DNA of 64,000 bases from Polyporus tsugae (GCA_024305745.1 JAHRBS010000014.1:1371501-1435500), one strand, 5' to 3'; shown: positions 10,310 through 23,019, counted from the first letter of the stretch. The notes: a model not told the origin generated them from the sequence alone. Translations and numbers: made by a program.

Positions 10310-12887
10310 TCATGCAGCGTGCCTGATCAGATCAGCCGCCTTCTCCGCCACCACAATGACAGGCAACACAGGATGCCCGGAGACGATGTCCGGAAAGACG
10401 GACGCGTCGACCACTCGGAGTGCCCGAACTCCATGAACGCGGAGCTTGACATCGACGGCGCTGTTCGTTGGATCCGTTCCCATCCGCACTGAAGACGTCT
10501 GTGCGGGACCCGATGAGCTACTCAGACGTGTCCATTGCCTCTCATCGAAGGAGAACACCTACGGGGTGGAACGAAGACGCGGAACTGGCCCGGATGAACG
10601 TCTTTAGCTGCTCATCCGTGATCTACGAATTCGTGTAATCAGCTCCAGCCTTTATTATAGGGATTTACTGGACGTACCTTGCTGGGGTCAGCGTCCCCTG
10701 GCCAGAAGATGTCTTCATCTTTCGGAGCGATCCCGAGGTTCTGCAGCTCGAGGGCTGCAGACAAAGGCTCAGTCCGCACGAGATTGAGCACGAACCGCGT
10801 GGCCTTGATGAGGATGTTCATGTCGCTCTCGTCTGACAGATATCTGGTATCGCCATGGCGTGAGCTGTGGTGGCGATGTATAGGGAGGTAGCTTAACTCA
10901 CTTCGGATCGATGACCGGTGGATCGTAAACGCTAGCAGAGCGCAAGGAGATAGTGCCGGAGCTAGCGGGCCTGAGTAGAATCGGTGCGATAGACACCCCG
11001 TACTGTCCAGCTGGAGCGACGCCTCTTCCACGGCTGAGCGCGGAAAGTGGGAAGACAGCAATCTCGACGTCGGGCGCGCGTGGGCCGGATGATCGGTCCT
11101 TGTTCGGTAGTGGAGGTCCAAACGGCAGCCTATCCATGCATCCATGAGAACAGTTGGGACTGATTGCTGCTAAGGCACTTACCGCTGATCGTCAGAACGG
11201 ATGAAGAGGGCAACTTGAACATAGAGAGAAGCCAACGCGCCAATTCCAAACAGCAACCATTTAGCCAGGGCGAATATCCTCGAGAGTGGCCGTTTCACGT
11301 AGTCGTCCCAAGTGTACTCGGCCTTGGCACGAACCAGTACGGACCCGGCGCAAAGATGCTGCAGACAAGAAGCTGAAGTCAACTTCAGCCGCTCGAAAAA
11401 AAGAACTTAAAAACCTACATCGTAAAGGTTGCGGCCAACGTGGTGCAGGTCCCGAACCACGGGTATACGCAAAGTCCTCAGGTGTGATGCAGGGCCAACA
11501 CCCGATAGAAGGAGCAGTTGGGGGGATGCAACAGCACCTGCGCTGAGGATAACTTCCCGCTTTGCCGACACGGCATATTTGGGCGCTGTACGACCCGTCG
11601 AGATCTGAACGCCAACTGCCGTAGGCATCCCATCTGCCCCAGTAGAGAACAATACCTTCTCTGTACAGGTCGACACAGCAATTGTTAAATTTGGTCTGCC
11701 CAGGACTTCGTTGGTCAGGTATGCCGTTGCAGTGGATATACCTAAGGCCGAGTAAGTAGTGTTTAGAACGGAGTCCGAGATGACGGGGGCTGCTCACGTT
11801 CGTTCTTAGCATCCACCGATGCGGCGAACTGACCGACGCCGATAAACCCCTTGGAAGGATTGAAGTGGCTGTAACAGACTTTGTCAGTATGCTACACCAC
11901 GCAACCTTGAGGACTCACTCAGTCGACGTAAAACCGAACGTTTGTGCGGCCTCCATGAACGGTAAAGAGATGGGCTACTGCAAATGAGCGAAAATTTTGG
12001 AAGGATTTGAAGTGAACATACGGCCGTGGGGACGTTCCTCTTGGGAGGGATAGTACGTTTTTCTACTTTCTCAAAATATCTACACTATGCATCAGTACCA
12101 GTTTTCGATAAGTGATTTGGACGCTCACGGTTTCAGCGCCTTGTAACCCCACCCGATCGCACCATTCTTCTCCCATTCATCATAGTCTGGGATGAATGGG
12201 CATCAGGATGAATATTCGTGGGGAAGAGGCTGAATCAAAAGACCTTCCGGGGCACACCGCTGCAGAATCATTGCATTGATGGTGCTGTGAAGGGGCAACA
12301 TGTTGAGCTTTCGGAAGATTCAGGCCGAGACTCTCCGATTACATACCTGCTTCCACCCAGAACCTTGCCTCTCGGCCATTGAGCGTCCCATCCACCCAGT
12401 CTCTCCTGCGGCCTTGTGTTCAAATGTCAGGCTATCTTCAACAGACATCGAAAACCTCTCGGGACGTACGTCGTGCGATAGTTCCAATCGATATCAGTAT
12501 TCACCAGAGAAGCGAAGTGGAAAGGTATCCTGGCAAAAAAGTTTCCTTCGTATCTGGGTCATATACATGCAGTCAGTTTCACAAGTAGCTCTACATCGAG
12601 CACTACCGTACCTCTTTCCCGCTTCGACGAGGAGAACGGTGGAGTATGGATGCTCCGAGAGTCGGGCGGCAAGTACGCAGCCCGCGGTACCTATGTTCAG
12701 CGGCTGAGTTCGATTGAGACGCGTGTGATGGGGGATACCATGACGAACCACCGCCCACTATCACATAGTCATACGACTTCCACGTCTCCCTCTCGGCCTC
12801 TGAAACCACGCTACTCGGGCCTGGGACAAACGGGGTGGCAAACGCGGCGGGATTGCCGTCCACATACTTGGAACACCAGTTGCCCAT
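10310..12887 (-). CDS. GMC oxidoreductase 1 (FAD-dependent alcohol oxidase/dehydrogenase type)
   Basis: Flavoenzyme of the glucose-methanol-choline family, expected to oxidise an alcohol; the substrate cannot be told from sequence. Start ATG 12887 gives [13 protein letters not shown], with no signal peptide. The N-terminal FAD-binding motif is split by an intron (YDYVIVGG, then [14 protein letters not shown], then LLVEAGK). Further motifs are [22 protein letters not shown] (GMC signature 1), [20 protein letters not shown] (signature 2), the substrate domain around [11 protein letters not shown], and the C-terminal active site with SFHPTSSVRMG and the second catalytic His in SGHPVLP, ending LIRHAA then TGA (10312-10310). 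There are about eleven short introns and about 640 aa after splicing. No break is needed to join the exons. It is a close paralogue of the gene at 19147-21721. Confidence 0.85.
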
Positions 12888-13692
12888 CGTCTGTCAAACC
12901 GGATGTGGTGAGTATGTATCGACAGAGGACAACCAATCCTGTACCGGCGAGCATGATTCGACCAACCTACACGCTGGAGCTCCAGTTCACTGAGTTCAGT
13001 TGACACGCTAGCGTGCGCCAAACTCCACAGGTGGCCGGGTGTGGGTTTCCGCGGTGAGGAACACGCTAATTGCGCGCCAGGTAGCAGTTACAAGAGCGTC
13101 AGGGACTATGGCACCACCGCATGGGTGCAGAGTTTACCCCGGGTCGGAATAGAAGTCGAAGGTATGATATATGCGGGTCTGGCAGTACTTGGGCAGTACA
13201 GTACTAGTTTGACCACGGCGCTGATCACGATGGGCGGAATGCTTGGCTTCCTTTTGAATCTCCGACAGCGGCAACTCAAACATAACGCGGGAGTGATGAA
13301 CTCAGATCAAATCCCGCATACTCCGCAGTAACCCTCACCCAGTGACCCACTCGTAGCGCTACTAGCGGTCTCCTGGGAGAGGCTTTGTGGTAGAGCTGTA
13401 AGTGCTTATACTCAATGCCACACTCTACAGGTCTCCAATTATTTATGGTCAGGGTCCGAGCGTCGAACGTCGACTGGCATACAGGCCGGATCGCACGTCC
13501 GCGGGCTTCTGGGACCTGGAGGCGGAACCCCATATAAACACAGATCTGAATGATCACTGGCAGTACTTGCGCTCGAGGTATGCATTATCATCAGATGATT
13601 TGGTACTGTAAATTATGGTGTGATAGCTGTAACTTCATACCGCAGCCTGGAGAAGATCCATCGAGCCGTGAGCGACTGTTTTTCAGTTAGTT
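12888..13692. other. Intergenic, nothing recognised
   Basis: Upstream region of GMC-1 and downstream region of DUF6534-2. One 96-codon plus frame (13041-13331) has a hydrophobic patch but no splice or family support. Confidence 0.45.
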
Positions 13693-15809
13693 TCACTTGC
13701 TTACCTTGGATTTCATGCTCTCCGAGTGATCCTTGAGAAAACGTGAGACAAGCTTGCGGAGGGCTTCATCCAGCGAGAGCGCACGTACAAATTTGGTGGT
13801 TCTTTCCATGAGGATGTGAACTTGTGGAGCACTCGGGGCATTCCACGTACTGTTGCGATATGCCCTCTCTGTGTCCGGAATATGCATATGGGACAGCTGA
13901 ACTGAACCAGCGCTCCGTTCGACGGTTGATTCGCCGTTGTCCCATACACCTGCTATGTGCGACCGGACGTTCAACCTGGACGTACTGTCAGCTCGTGTCG
14001 TTCTTGGTCCTGTTCCGCCAACTCACAGAGTCAGGAAAGCATTGCTGTAGACTGCATGGGAGGTGAGTACAGCATAGTGCAATGAAGACCGCAACACGCA
14101 CCCTTCCCAGACAACGAGTAGAAGAACAGGACGTCTATTTTGTCGAAAAACTGGATGAATTTTCAGTCTGGGGAAAGTATGGTAATAGTAGTCGACAGAC
14201 TCACGGATGCGAGGGTAAGGAACGCTAAAATTCTGAAGCAGACATTGAGATCCACATAGCGTGCATCGATGATCGAAATAGCACTACTCACGCGGAAATC
14301 GCCCCGGTCGTCACGGAAAGGGTCATCAACCTCACCAGCATCATGTTAGATCTAGTGAACGGGAGAAATCAGTCCATTTTTCCCGTTCTCAATGTTTCCA
14401 CATACCGTCGGAAAGCCGTTCGCTTGCTGAGTAAGTAATACGACATGACGGCCGCAATGCTTATGTCCGCCGCAGCGGTAATGGACATTGCGGTGACACC
14501 CAAGTTCTGGATTGAAGGATCCTCTGATGAATGCCCGAGACGCAAGGACTATCAAGCGCAAAGCACTTGCCTGGAGATCAAGTTCGTTCTGGATGAGGCT
14601 CTCGTGGAGATGAGTGAACCTGGAAGAACCGTGCATCAGTTGGACTCGTAGTCACCGCTGCGGTAATCGACGCACTCTTGTATATGAAACACTACAGCAT
14701 AGAAGCGATTTGAGCACTCAGTGTGTCACTACGCCGACGTGTGGCACATACCGAGTGAAGCAACTGAGCACAGTGTCGAGGCTTGCGTCAAATCCTGCAG
14801 AGACGACTCGGAGGAAGGGACAGGATAGGCTCACTTGTAGACGCGAGTGTAACCGTCGCCTACCCGCAGGAAATCAGCCATGACTCTAATTGAATATGGA
14901 GGAATGTCGTACGCAGAGCCCCGCAACTAGCAAACTCCCACTGACTGCGGCTATCGATGAGAAACCAGAGTTATCTCGGATCGTAGCAACGGACTTACGT
15001 CTCCATACGCGGTAAGTCAAAAAACTAGAGTCAGTGGGAGGGACGTCAATGAACGTTGCCTGGCGTCACATATGGAAGGGAATAGTAACCTATCGACCGT
15101 TGTCGCAGCCACAGCCTGTTTTCGACACGATGTCAAGACACGGCAAGCGCACTGAAGGATCTTGGGACTTACAGTTAGAAGGCTCGTCGTCTTGAACAAA
15201 GTGTTAGAATCATAAATGATTGCAGAACGAAATCGCAGCCAAGTACGCACAGGAACAGACCTAAAACGCAGTGCGGCGAAGGATCGTCAAGAGACCGAAA
15301 GCACGAACACTTCAAAATAGACGTACCAGACATTAGGAACCTCAAGGACGAGATCCAACTGGTGGCGCTTTGTTATCAAATAATAATAGAATGTGTGGAT
15401 TGCGGCAGCCTGTTGCACGGTGTTCACGATCCTGCCACCCATTCCGTCAGCCGACACCACCGACTGTAGCAAAAGATACTACTCACAGCATGAATATGAC
15501 CTATCATTCATTAATAGGACCTCATATAAGCGACGACATCCACACCCGGTGAGGCATATCAACCATACCAGTGCCTTGATAACCCATCCGTCGGTCTTCG
15601 CTTTCGTCGTTCGAAAGTAGTGGAACGTCTGCAAGCATGCAACACCATAAAGCCTGGTTCAATACTACAGTCAATCATCGAGGGGGCCCGATAAAAGGAA
15701 GGCCTGCGTACATCGATGAAAAGGCGACGGAAAGGTACCCAGCTCCGTAGGACAAGCCGAACTCGGCTTCGCTCACAGTTGGCTCCAAGGGAAGGGTCGT
15801 GTTGGCCAT
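13693..15809 (-). CDS. DUF6534 multi-pass membrane protein 2
   Basis: Paralogue of the genes at 4588 and 16638; multi-helix membrane protein of unknown function. Start ATG 15809 (MANTTLPLEPTVSEAEFGLS). Blocks seen: LSYGAGYLSVAFSSM, LYGVACLQTFHYFRTTKAKT, the 14-nt microexon (15487-15500), NTVQQAAAIHTFYYYLITKR, VLEVPNVW, the SAAADIS-type helix with YYLLSKRTAFRR near 14440 (minus strand), and NVRSHIAGVWDNGEST near 13960. Unlike its paralogues it continues for about 25 residues past the VHILMERT block (SLDEALRKLVSRFLKDHSES), a likely amphipathic helix. Introns are short and canonical. It sits between the two GMC genes. Confidence 0.75.
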
Positions 15810-16637
15810 CGCGAAGTTCAGAGCGAGCGAGAGGAACCGCTCGATTCGAATAATCTAGGGGATCGTCGAAGAAGAGCCTGTTCGGAAGCACATGTCTGGC
15901 CACTCAGTATATGAGCGACCGGACGAGGCAACGGTGGGTAAGGTTTGCTAGAAGTGGAAGAGCTGCTTGGGCGCGCGGCGCCCACCTCGTCCGATGCCGG
16001 CTCCGGATGGTAGTAATGCGGCCTGTTTCAGTTCCAGAATACCACCGGAGAAGCGCAAAGTCTTGCGTTTCGGAAACCGCAGGTATCGTAGACGCTTCGG
16101 CCACTGCTAAGCGACAACCCTAGCAGTGCTTTCAGTGAGCGATCCGCTCAGAGTCGGGCCGTGTCTGACCAATCCTGGGGCTCAGACTTCTAAAGATGCA
16201 TTGGCGTACAAAGTCTGTGCAGATGACATTAGCCATTCTTGAAACGCGCGGGTACAACAGCTACGCACGAGACGTCCGCTTGTCCGACTAACTTGAAGGT
16301 GTTTGAGTTTGCGGTGACATCTTTCGGATGCAATCAAAGTGGGATTCAGAATTCCGTAGATACTACTAGTATACAGTCTAGAAATTGTCAGGCTCGTAGC
16401 TCCGGCCATTGGGCGATGGAAGATCCCGTACCTAACCCTTCCTGCCCGTTTCCAATGATACATACCGCTCCATACATGCACGAAAGGCTAATCAAGAGTC
16501 GAACTGTAAGATTACGTATTAATAAGACGGTACAACCCTCCTCTGAGTTCAGTGGAGAACCAACCTTGAGCTTGAGCCCTTCGGGGTCGTCGTCCTGCGT
16601 GAGAGGAGGAATGTAAATATAGGTCCATAGCAACGAA
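15810..16637. other. Intergenic, nothing recognised
   Basis: Region between two DUF6534 paralogues; it should hold the promoter of gene 2. Several overlapping frames (16182-16481 minus, 16239-16616 plus) have no family support. Confidence 0.45.
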
Positions 16638-18620
16638 TCATTTCGACGAAGGACTAACGCTTTCGACACGCCTCTCCATGAGCACATGCACCTGTGGCGC
16701 CTGCGCGGTGCTTGAACCGAACAATCTCACGTCGGAGATCTGTGTCAAGTGGATAGAGTTGACGTTTCCTTCCTCTGTAGACTCTCCATTGTCCCAGACC
16801 CCTGCGATGTGCGTCCGGACGTTGAGCAGAGTGAGAAGGGCATTGCTGTAGACTGCAGGTATGTCAGCCAAGGTAGAGGAGCTCGAGTACCATGCGAGTG
16901 GAATAAGCCTGGATTTTGGACGTACTCTTTCCGGAGAGAGCATAAAAGAAAATGTTGTCCAGCTTGTCGAAGAACTGTACTAGATGTCAACAAGGGGTTA
17001 TTTACGTGAGATAGGCGAGTATGACTCACGGATGCGAGGGTAGCGATCGCAAATAGGCTAAGGTAAGGCCGTTCAAACCATCTGCAGCAGCAGCAGAAAC
17101 GAGAGACTTACGCGGAGATCGCACCGGTCGTGACCGAGAGCGTCATCAACCTCATTATGATTGCGTTGGATCTAGACAAGACAGAATCAGGCGTTAGCCC
17201 GATTTCTGCGAGAGGCGATCTTTTAGTAGTCACCTTCTGAAACCTGTCCGGTTTCTAAGCAGATAGTACGCCATGATTCCAGCGATGGTGAGGTCCGCAG
17301 CTGCCGTCAGAGACATGGTTACAACTGCCATATACTGATGAAGTGTGTGAGTGAGCGCGCGACGCTGGATGGCCATATATGTGTGGTCCACAAACTTGAA
17401 GGTCCGTCTGTGTTTGGATGAGCGTTTTATATAGATGAGTAAACCTGGCCAATGATGATCACAGTGAGTTACGGTTCCGCATATTGAGAAGGACTGGCAT
17501 ACTCCTGAACATGAAATACTATACGATGCAATACACACAATGTTAGCGAAGTCATTGTGGAGGTTGCGCGGTAGACGTACTGATGGCAGCAACTACGCGA
17601 CGTCGTTAGCCCTCGTCAACCACGTCAAACGGGGAGAATCGCTTACTTGTAAATGCCAGTGTGAGGGCAGACTAAATCGTAAAGATTCAGTTTCCCGAAT
17701 GGAGTAGAGATGTGGAAAAGGTGCCTCACACATAATCCCGTGACGAGAAGGTTGCGGCTTACTGAATGAGAATGTCAAAGCAGGTTTATTGAACCAAATA
17801 TTGCAGACTTACATCTCCATACGCGATACGTCAGGAAGCTGAGGCACTATTCAATCATATTATTTGGTTCTATACCGATTATATTCTTACCTATCAGTAG
17901 TCATCGCCGCGATCGCCTATAATGAATGCACCGTGGTCAGTCATTTGGTGTACAAAAGGGTAAGGCTAAGTAGTCCACTTACTGTGAACAGACTGTTGGT
18001 CTGCCGAAGGCCCATCCCAGGTGAGCGCTGACAGCGTCCGCACGATTACGGTTAGATATATACCGGAATAGACCTTCATGAATGAGCAGTACGGATCTCA
18101 GTCCATGAAACTATCACAACTAGTGTCATCCGACCGACGTACCAGACATTTGGAACGTCGAGCACCTGATCCAGGGTGTGACGCTTGATGATCAAGTAGT
18201 AATAGAAAATATGGATGTCCGCGGCTTGTTGTATGGTGTCGACAAAGCTGCAGCAAAGTTACGATGAGGACCCCCCGCGAAGACATAATGCAACTCACAG
18301 CATCCAGAGGACCTATGGGAAACGCGGCACGCACAAAGTTCATATGAGTCATCTCCCCGAAATAAAAACCGCGCGTCGTACCAGAGCTTTGATCGGCCAC
18401 GGGTCTGTCCTAGCCTTCGCAGACCGAAAGTAGTGGAACGTCTGCAGGCAGGCCACACCGTAGAGCCTGGCATAGAACAAAGTTAGACCGTACTTTGCCT
18501 GGTAGCGGAAATGAGGGCTCACATCCCAGAGAACGCGACGGAGAGATACCCGGCGCCATAGGAAAGGCCAAACTCCAACTCCGATACCTCCACAATCGGC
18601 ACAGCCGCGTTTCCAGCCAT
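16638..18620 (-). CDS. DUF6534 multi-pass membrane protein 3
   Basis: Third paralogue. Start ATG 18620 (MAGNAAVPIVEVSELEFGLS). Exon order: SYGAGYLSVAFSGM, LYGVACLQTFHYFRSAKART, DPWPIKAL, the 14-nt microexon (18299-18312), FVDTIQQAADIHIFYYYL, IIKRHTLDQVLDVPNVW, a region with TYRVWR, MSLTAAADLTIAGIMAYYLL and RNRTGFRR (family core, about 17310-17230), NAIIMRLMTLSVTTGAISA, then NALLTLLNVRTHIAGVWDNG and VHVLMERRVESVSPSSK with stop at 16640-16638. All three paralogues share intron positions, so they arose by gene duplication, not retroposition. Confidence 0.78.
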
Positions 18621-19146
18621 AACGTCCCGTCTGGTGGCGAGAGGCAAGCTGCACAAGTGTAGTGATGTCCAGGGTTTGAGGAAGAAGACGAGCCGTGCCC
18701 TCGCGAAAGAGGGTGTTAATAAAGCCTATATGGACGACGTCGACGGGTCCTCGTTCTCGCAGCGCTAAAGAAAGAACCTAAAGTGCGATGACCACCGGAG
18801 TGGAGACGCTATTCGACCGCAGCAACAGAACACCTGTCAAAGAAGATCTAGGGCCTTTGCATACCCTGCAAGTTTCGTCATCTTGGATTCGACCAGTGGA
18901 AGCAAGTTCTCGCCGTTGGTTCATGACATGATTCCGCCCCATTCGAAGAAGCCTTGAGGATTCTAGGTTCTAATAAGTAGCTACTGCTTCGGTGGCGACC
19001 CTTGGTGATGGCGTGAAGCCCGCCCCCGTGTCGGGGTCCTCGGCACTTCCCCTTCCTCCCGGGCGGCATGATCTAACATTAGGAGTCTATCCACACGACT
19101 CAATTCTGTCGAAGTATCACTCAAATCTCAGCCACATATCTCATCG
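18621..19146. other. Intergenic, nothing recognised
   Basis: Between the start of DUF6534-3 and the stop of GMC-2. No motif seen; it should carry the DUF6534-3 promoter and the GMC-2 3' UTR. Confidence 0.45.
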
Positions 19147-21721
19147 TTAAGCGGCGTGTCTAATGAGATCGGCTGCCTTCTCTGCCACAGCGATAACAGC
19201 CAAGACGGGATGCCCGGAGACGATGGCCGGGAAGATCGATGCGTCGACGACCCGGAGTCCCTGGATGCCGTGAACGCGTAGTTCGAGGTTAACTACGCTG
19301 GTTGCGGCATCCGTTCCCATCCGCGCGGAGGAAGTCTTAACACAGGAGTGTCAGCCGTGACCGACCAACGTCTTCAGACATGCACATTCACACTCACCGG
19401 GTGGAATGAAGATGCGCAGTTACCCTTGATAAAAGTCTTCAGCTGCTCGTCCGTAACCTACGACGACGGGATTCGATGTGTCAGCCTTCCCTGTCGCGCA
19501 CAACATCCGTCCACGTACTTACCTGGCTAGGATCAGCGTCGCCAGGCCAGTAATCGCCGAGATCTGTCGGGGGCTCCGTAAGGTTCCGTAGGTCCAACGC
19601 AGAAGCTAAGGGCTCGGTTCTGGCGAGATTGAGTGAGAAACGCGTGGCCATTAGGAGCACGTTGACATCGCTCTCGTCCGCAAGGTAACTAGGTCGTATA
19701 AAAACAGCATGAATAACCCCTGCCATGGCGACGAAGATTCTGGCACTTACTTAGGATCGATGAGCGGCGGGTCGTACACGCTCGCAGACTGCAGCTCTAT
19801 AGTGCCGGAGCTCACAGGTCTAAGGACGATGGGGGCGATACAGATGCCGTAATTCCCAGGAGAAGCGAGTCCCTTGCCTCGACTGAGTGCCGAAATGGGG
19901 AAGACGGCGATCTCGATGTCAGGAGCCCGCGGCCCAGATGTTCTGTCCTTGGTCGGTAGAGGAGGGCCATAGGGCAGACTACGCATGTCGTGAGCGGGAC
20001 GAAATCACGACTACGCCACACGCACTGACCTCTGGTCATCAGAACGGATGAAGAGCGCGACCTGGGCACAGAGCGAGCCGAGCGGACCCGTACCCCAGGT
20101 CATCCACTGGCCGAGAGCATACGCGGTTTGAAGGGGCTTCTTCAGGTAGTCATCCCACGTGTAGCCGGGCTTCGCTCGGACGAGCACCGACCCCGCGCAA
20201 AGATGCTGATGTCGGCGTAACAAATGAGCTCAACCTCCGTCAAGAGCCTGCACGAGGATTCGACTCACGTCATACACGTTGCGGCCAACATGGTGAAGAT
20301 CCCGCACGACGGGGATCTGCAACGCATTGAGATGTGGAGCAGGGCCGACCCCCGACAGCAGCAAGAGCTGCGGGGTCGCGACGGCGCCCGCGGAGAGTAT
20401 GACCTCGCGCTTCGCAGACACGGCGAACTTTGGCTGGTCGCGCCCCGTGGACACTTGCACGCCAACGGCGCGCGGTGTCTCGTCTGCGCCGGTCGAGAAT
20501 AGCACGCGCTCGGTGAAAGTTGAAATAGCGACGGTAAGGTTCGGTCTGCCAAGCACCTCCGCCGTCAGATAGGCCGTCGCCGTGGAGCTCCCTAAAGATC
20601 CCGTGAGCGGCGGCGCTATGAAGAGGCGCCTGGGGTGACGCACGCTCGCTTTTTGCATCCACGAATGCGGCGAATTGCCCAGCGCCGAGGAAACCAGTCG
20701 CAGGGTCGAAATGGCTTTGTTAAAATCAGTGGGACACGTACGCGAGAGAAGAGGGATAGATACGTACTCTGTTAGAGGCAGGCCAAGCTTTTGAGCTGCT
20801 TCAAGGAAGGGCGAGGAAACAGGCTGCAAACGGTCGGTTACTTATACGCGTCTCGTCGCCTGCTAGTAAAACATACAGCAGTAGGCGTTTTTTTCTTGAG
20901 GGGTAATGTATGCGCCTCTACTTTGTCAAAGTACCTATGTATTGTGAATATCGAGGACAACCTTCGACGTATGGTGATAGCTTACTGCTTAAGATCGTCG
21001 TAGCCCCAGCCTGTGGCACCATTCTTCGCCCAGGCGTTATAATCTACAAAGGACGCTTGTTAGCGCGGCACACCACCTCCGGGTAACTTAGCAGACCATC
21101 TGGGTCGCAACGCTGAGCGATCATTGCGTTGATCGTACTGTCTCAAAATGCATTAGATGACGATAACGGCGACAAGTCAAGGACGTACCTGCTCCCTCCG
21201 AGAACCTTGCCTCTGGGCCATGAGACTACGCTCCCATCGAGGTGACGCTGGGGTCTGACGGGATCTAGTCTAAACAGGTGCAGATGATGCCTCCAAAGTT
21301 GTTGCACTCACGTTGTGCGGTAAGCCCAATCGGCTTCACTGTTGACCAGCGAAGCGAAGAGTAAAGGTATCCTTGCGAAGAAATTCCCTTCGTGACTACG
21401 CGAAAATTAGTCGCGTACGTGATGTGATGCTCTTGGAAGGGCGGTACTACCTCTTCCCAGCTTCTAAGAGAAGGACAGTGGTGTTGGGATCCTCGGACAA
21501 TCGTGCCGCGAGGATGCAACCCGCAGTGCCTGCAAGGTCCCAACTTGAATGCAAGAGCCCACACTATGACGACAGGACGTACCGCCGCCCACAACGACAT
21601 AATCATAAGAATTCCATGTCTGTCTGTCGTGTTCGGAAACAATGTTGCTGGGCCCGGGGACGAAGGGCGTGGCGAATACAGCAGGATTGCCGCTGACGAC
21701 TTTTGACGTCCAGTTTCCCAT
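19147..21721 (-). CDS. GMC oxidoreductase 2
   Basis: Close paralogue of GMC-1 with the same intron layout. Start ATG 21721 gives [20 protein letters not shown]; an upstream in-frame extension to 21979 is probably not coding because the paralogue starts at the same place. FAD motif YDYVVVGG then [21 protein letters not shown], the [15 protein letters not shown] signature, [65 protein letters not shown], and a C-terminus with [18 protein letters not shown] ending HAA then TAA (19149-19147). GC is higher than in GMC-1. The N-terminus lacks a signal peptide and carries an MGxxxSK pattern. Confidence 0.85.
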
Positions 21722-22164
21722 GGTAGTATCTGCGTATATGAACCAAGACAGTAACAGTTGCAGGCAGGCTTTGTGGGGGTTGTATGCTCCTTTATGGACG
21801 CGAGGATCGGGCGCAAAATACGTGGGTGCTGGAATTAATGAGGTCCGCGCTGCACCGGCCACTGTGGAAAGAAGGGGACGTTTCAGCGGTCGGGCGGTTA
21901 GAAGCTTAAGGCTGTCACCGAACACAGTGGATCTATCATATACGAAGGATCCGACATCGGAGGCAGCGTCAGAAGGCATGCTCCATCAGGCTTGCAGTGG
22001 AGATCAATGTGCAGCCCGCACGAGTCCGCACTAAGAGACACAGAGTGCGTACATGACTGCTTCATGCAGTCCGGTCCCAGTACCACAAGCTTTCATGGGA
22101 TAAACAAGATACCGTGAGGACTGTCAGGCAAAACTGACGCACCAGCTCCATCCTCTCAATGCTC

Positions 22165-22395
22165 TCACAGGGCAACTTGAGCGATGTGAAAAATGCAGTC
22201 ATTGGCAGTGCCATACAAGTTGCACAAAGATGAAAGGACATGGCAGGAAGAACAACAGGCTGTGTCCAGAAGGTTACTCACCACGTCCAACTGCAAATCA
22301 ATGACATGAGATGCCGGCTCACACTGTCCATCGAGGAGTGTTGCGCTGCAGGCCAAGAGGCAGACTGAGGTAGCAATAGAAAGGCGCATGACCAA
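22165..22395 (-). CDS. Possible small secreted Cys-rich protein
   Basis: The minus frame starts MVMRLSIATSVCLLACSATL, a good signal-peptide shape with cleavage probably near DGQC, followed by a short mature part. A canonical donor (GTGAGTAACC) follows LQLDV, so the unspliced tail CCSSCHVLSSLC may be intronic; an acceptor near 22136 (GCGTCAG) would lead to a short second exon. No family recognised. It could be a chance frame. Confidence 0.3.
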   Translation of the reverse strand: MVMRLSIATSVCLLACSATLLDGQCEPASHVIDLQLDVVSNLLDTACCSSCHVLSSLCNLYGTANDCIFHIAQVAL

Positions 22396-23019
22396 ACACC
22401 AGACAGCGATGCGATTATGAGCGACGGGAGGACTTCAAAGTGAGAGCGACGACGAGGGCGTGTGAAAGCGCCCCAGGCGCATCAGCCAAATAGCTACGAA
22501 CAACCCGCCGACAGCGAGTCCGAGCATTTACCAACACTGTTCGCTACATAATATTCAGATCTTAACAAAGTTCCTGTTATCGCAGCCTCGCGTACCCTTG
22601 GGGAGCCTTCATGTGGCCCTCTCTCTTTGCTTGTTTCCTTCGAACCGACAGCGACTATGCTTCACGGAGCCTGGAGGGACACGCCGGCACCGGCAGTTCA
22701 ACGTTCAACGTCAACGCCGATCGGATAGACCTTCGCCTCTCGCAGAATCACCATGCTTCAGCTTTGGCGCTGTTGCGCCTTTTGCTAAGTCTCCTGTCGG
22801 ACTCAGGCTGCGCTCGTTGTACCTGTCGAGCGACACCGAATTGGCAAGTCCCCAAATCCCGTAAGCATACACCGCCATCGGACTCGACTTCGACGCCGCA
22901 GTTGTACAAATTATAATGTGCAGTACATGCATCTTTCCCTCCCCCCGCCGCAACATCATCGTCACTCGTGAGTTACCCTCTTCCACACCCATATCCTTAG
23001 CTACACTCACAGAACTAGG
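22396..23019. other. Intergenic upstream of the second F-box gene
   Basis: No gene seen. Contains CT-rich stretches near the 3' end that fit a basidiomycete promoter. Confidence 0.45.

Noticed and set aside
13041..13331. 96-codon plus frame with a hydrophobic patch
   Set aside because: No promoter, splice signals or homology I recognise; probably chance.
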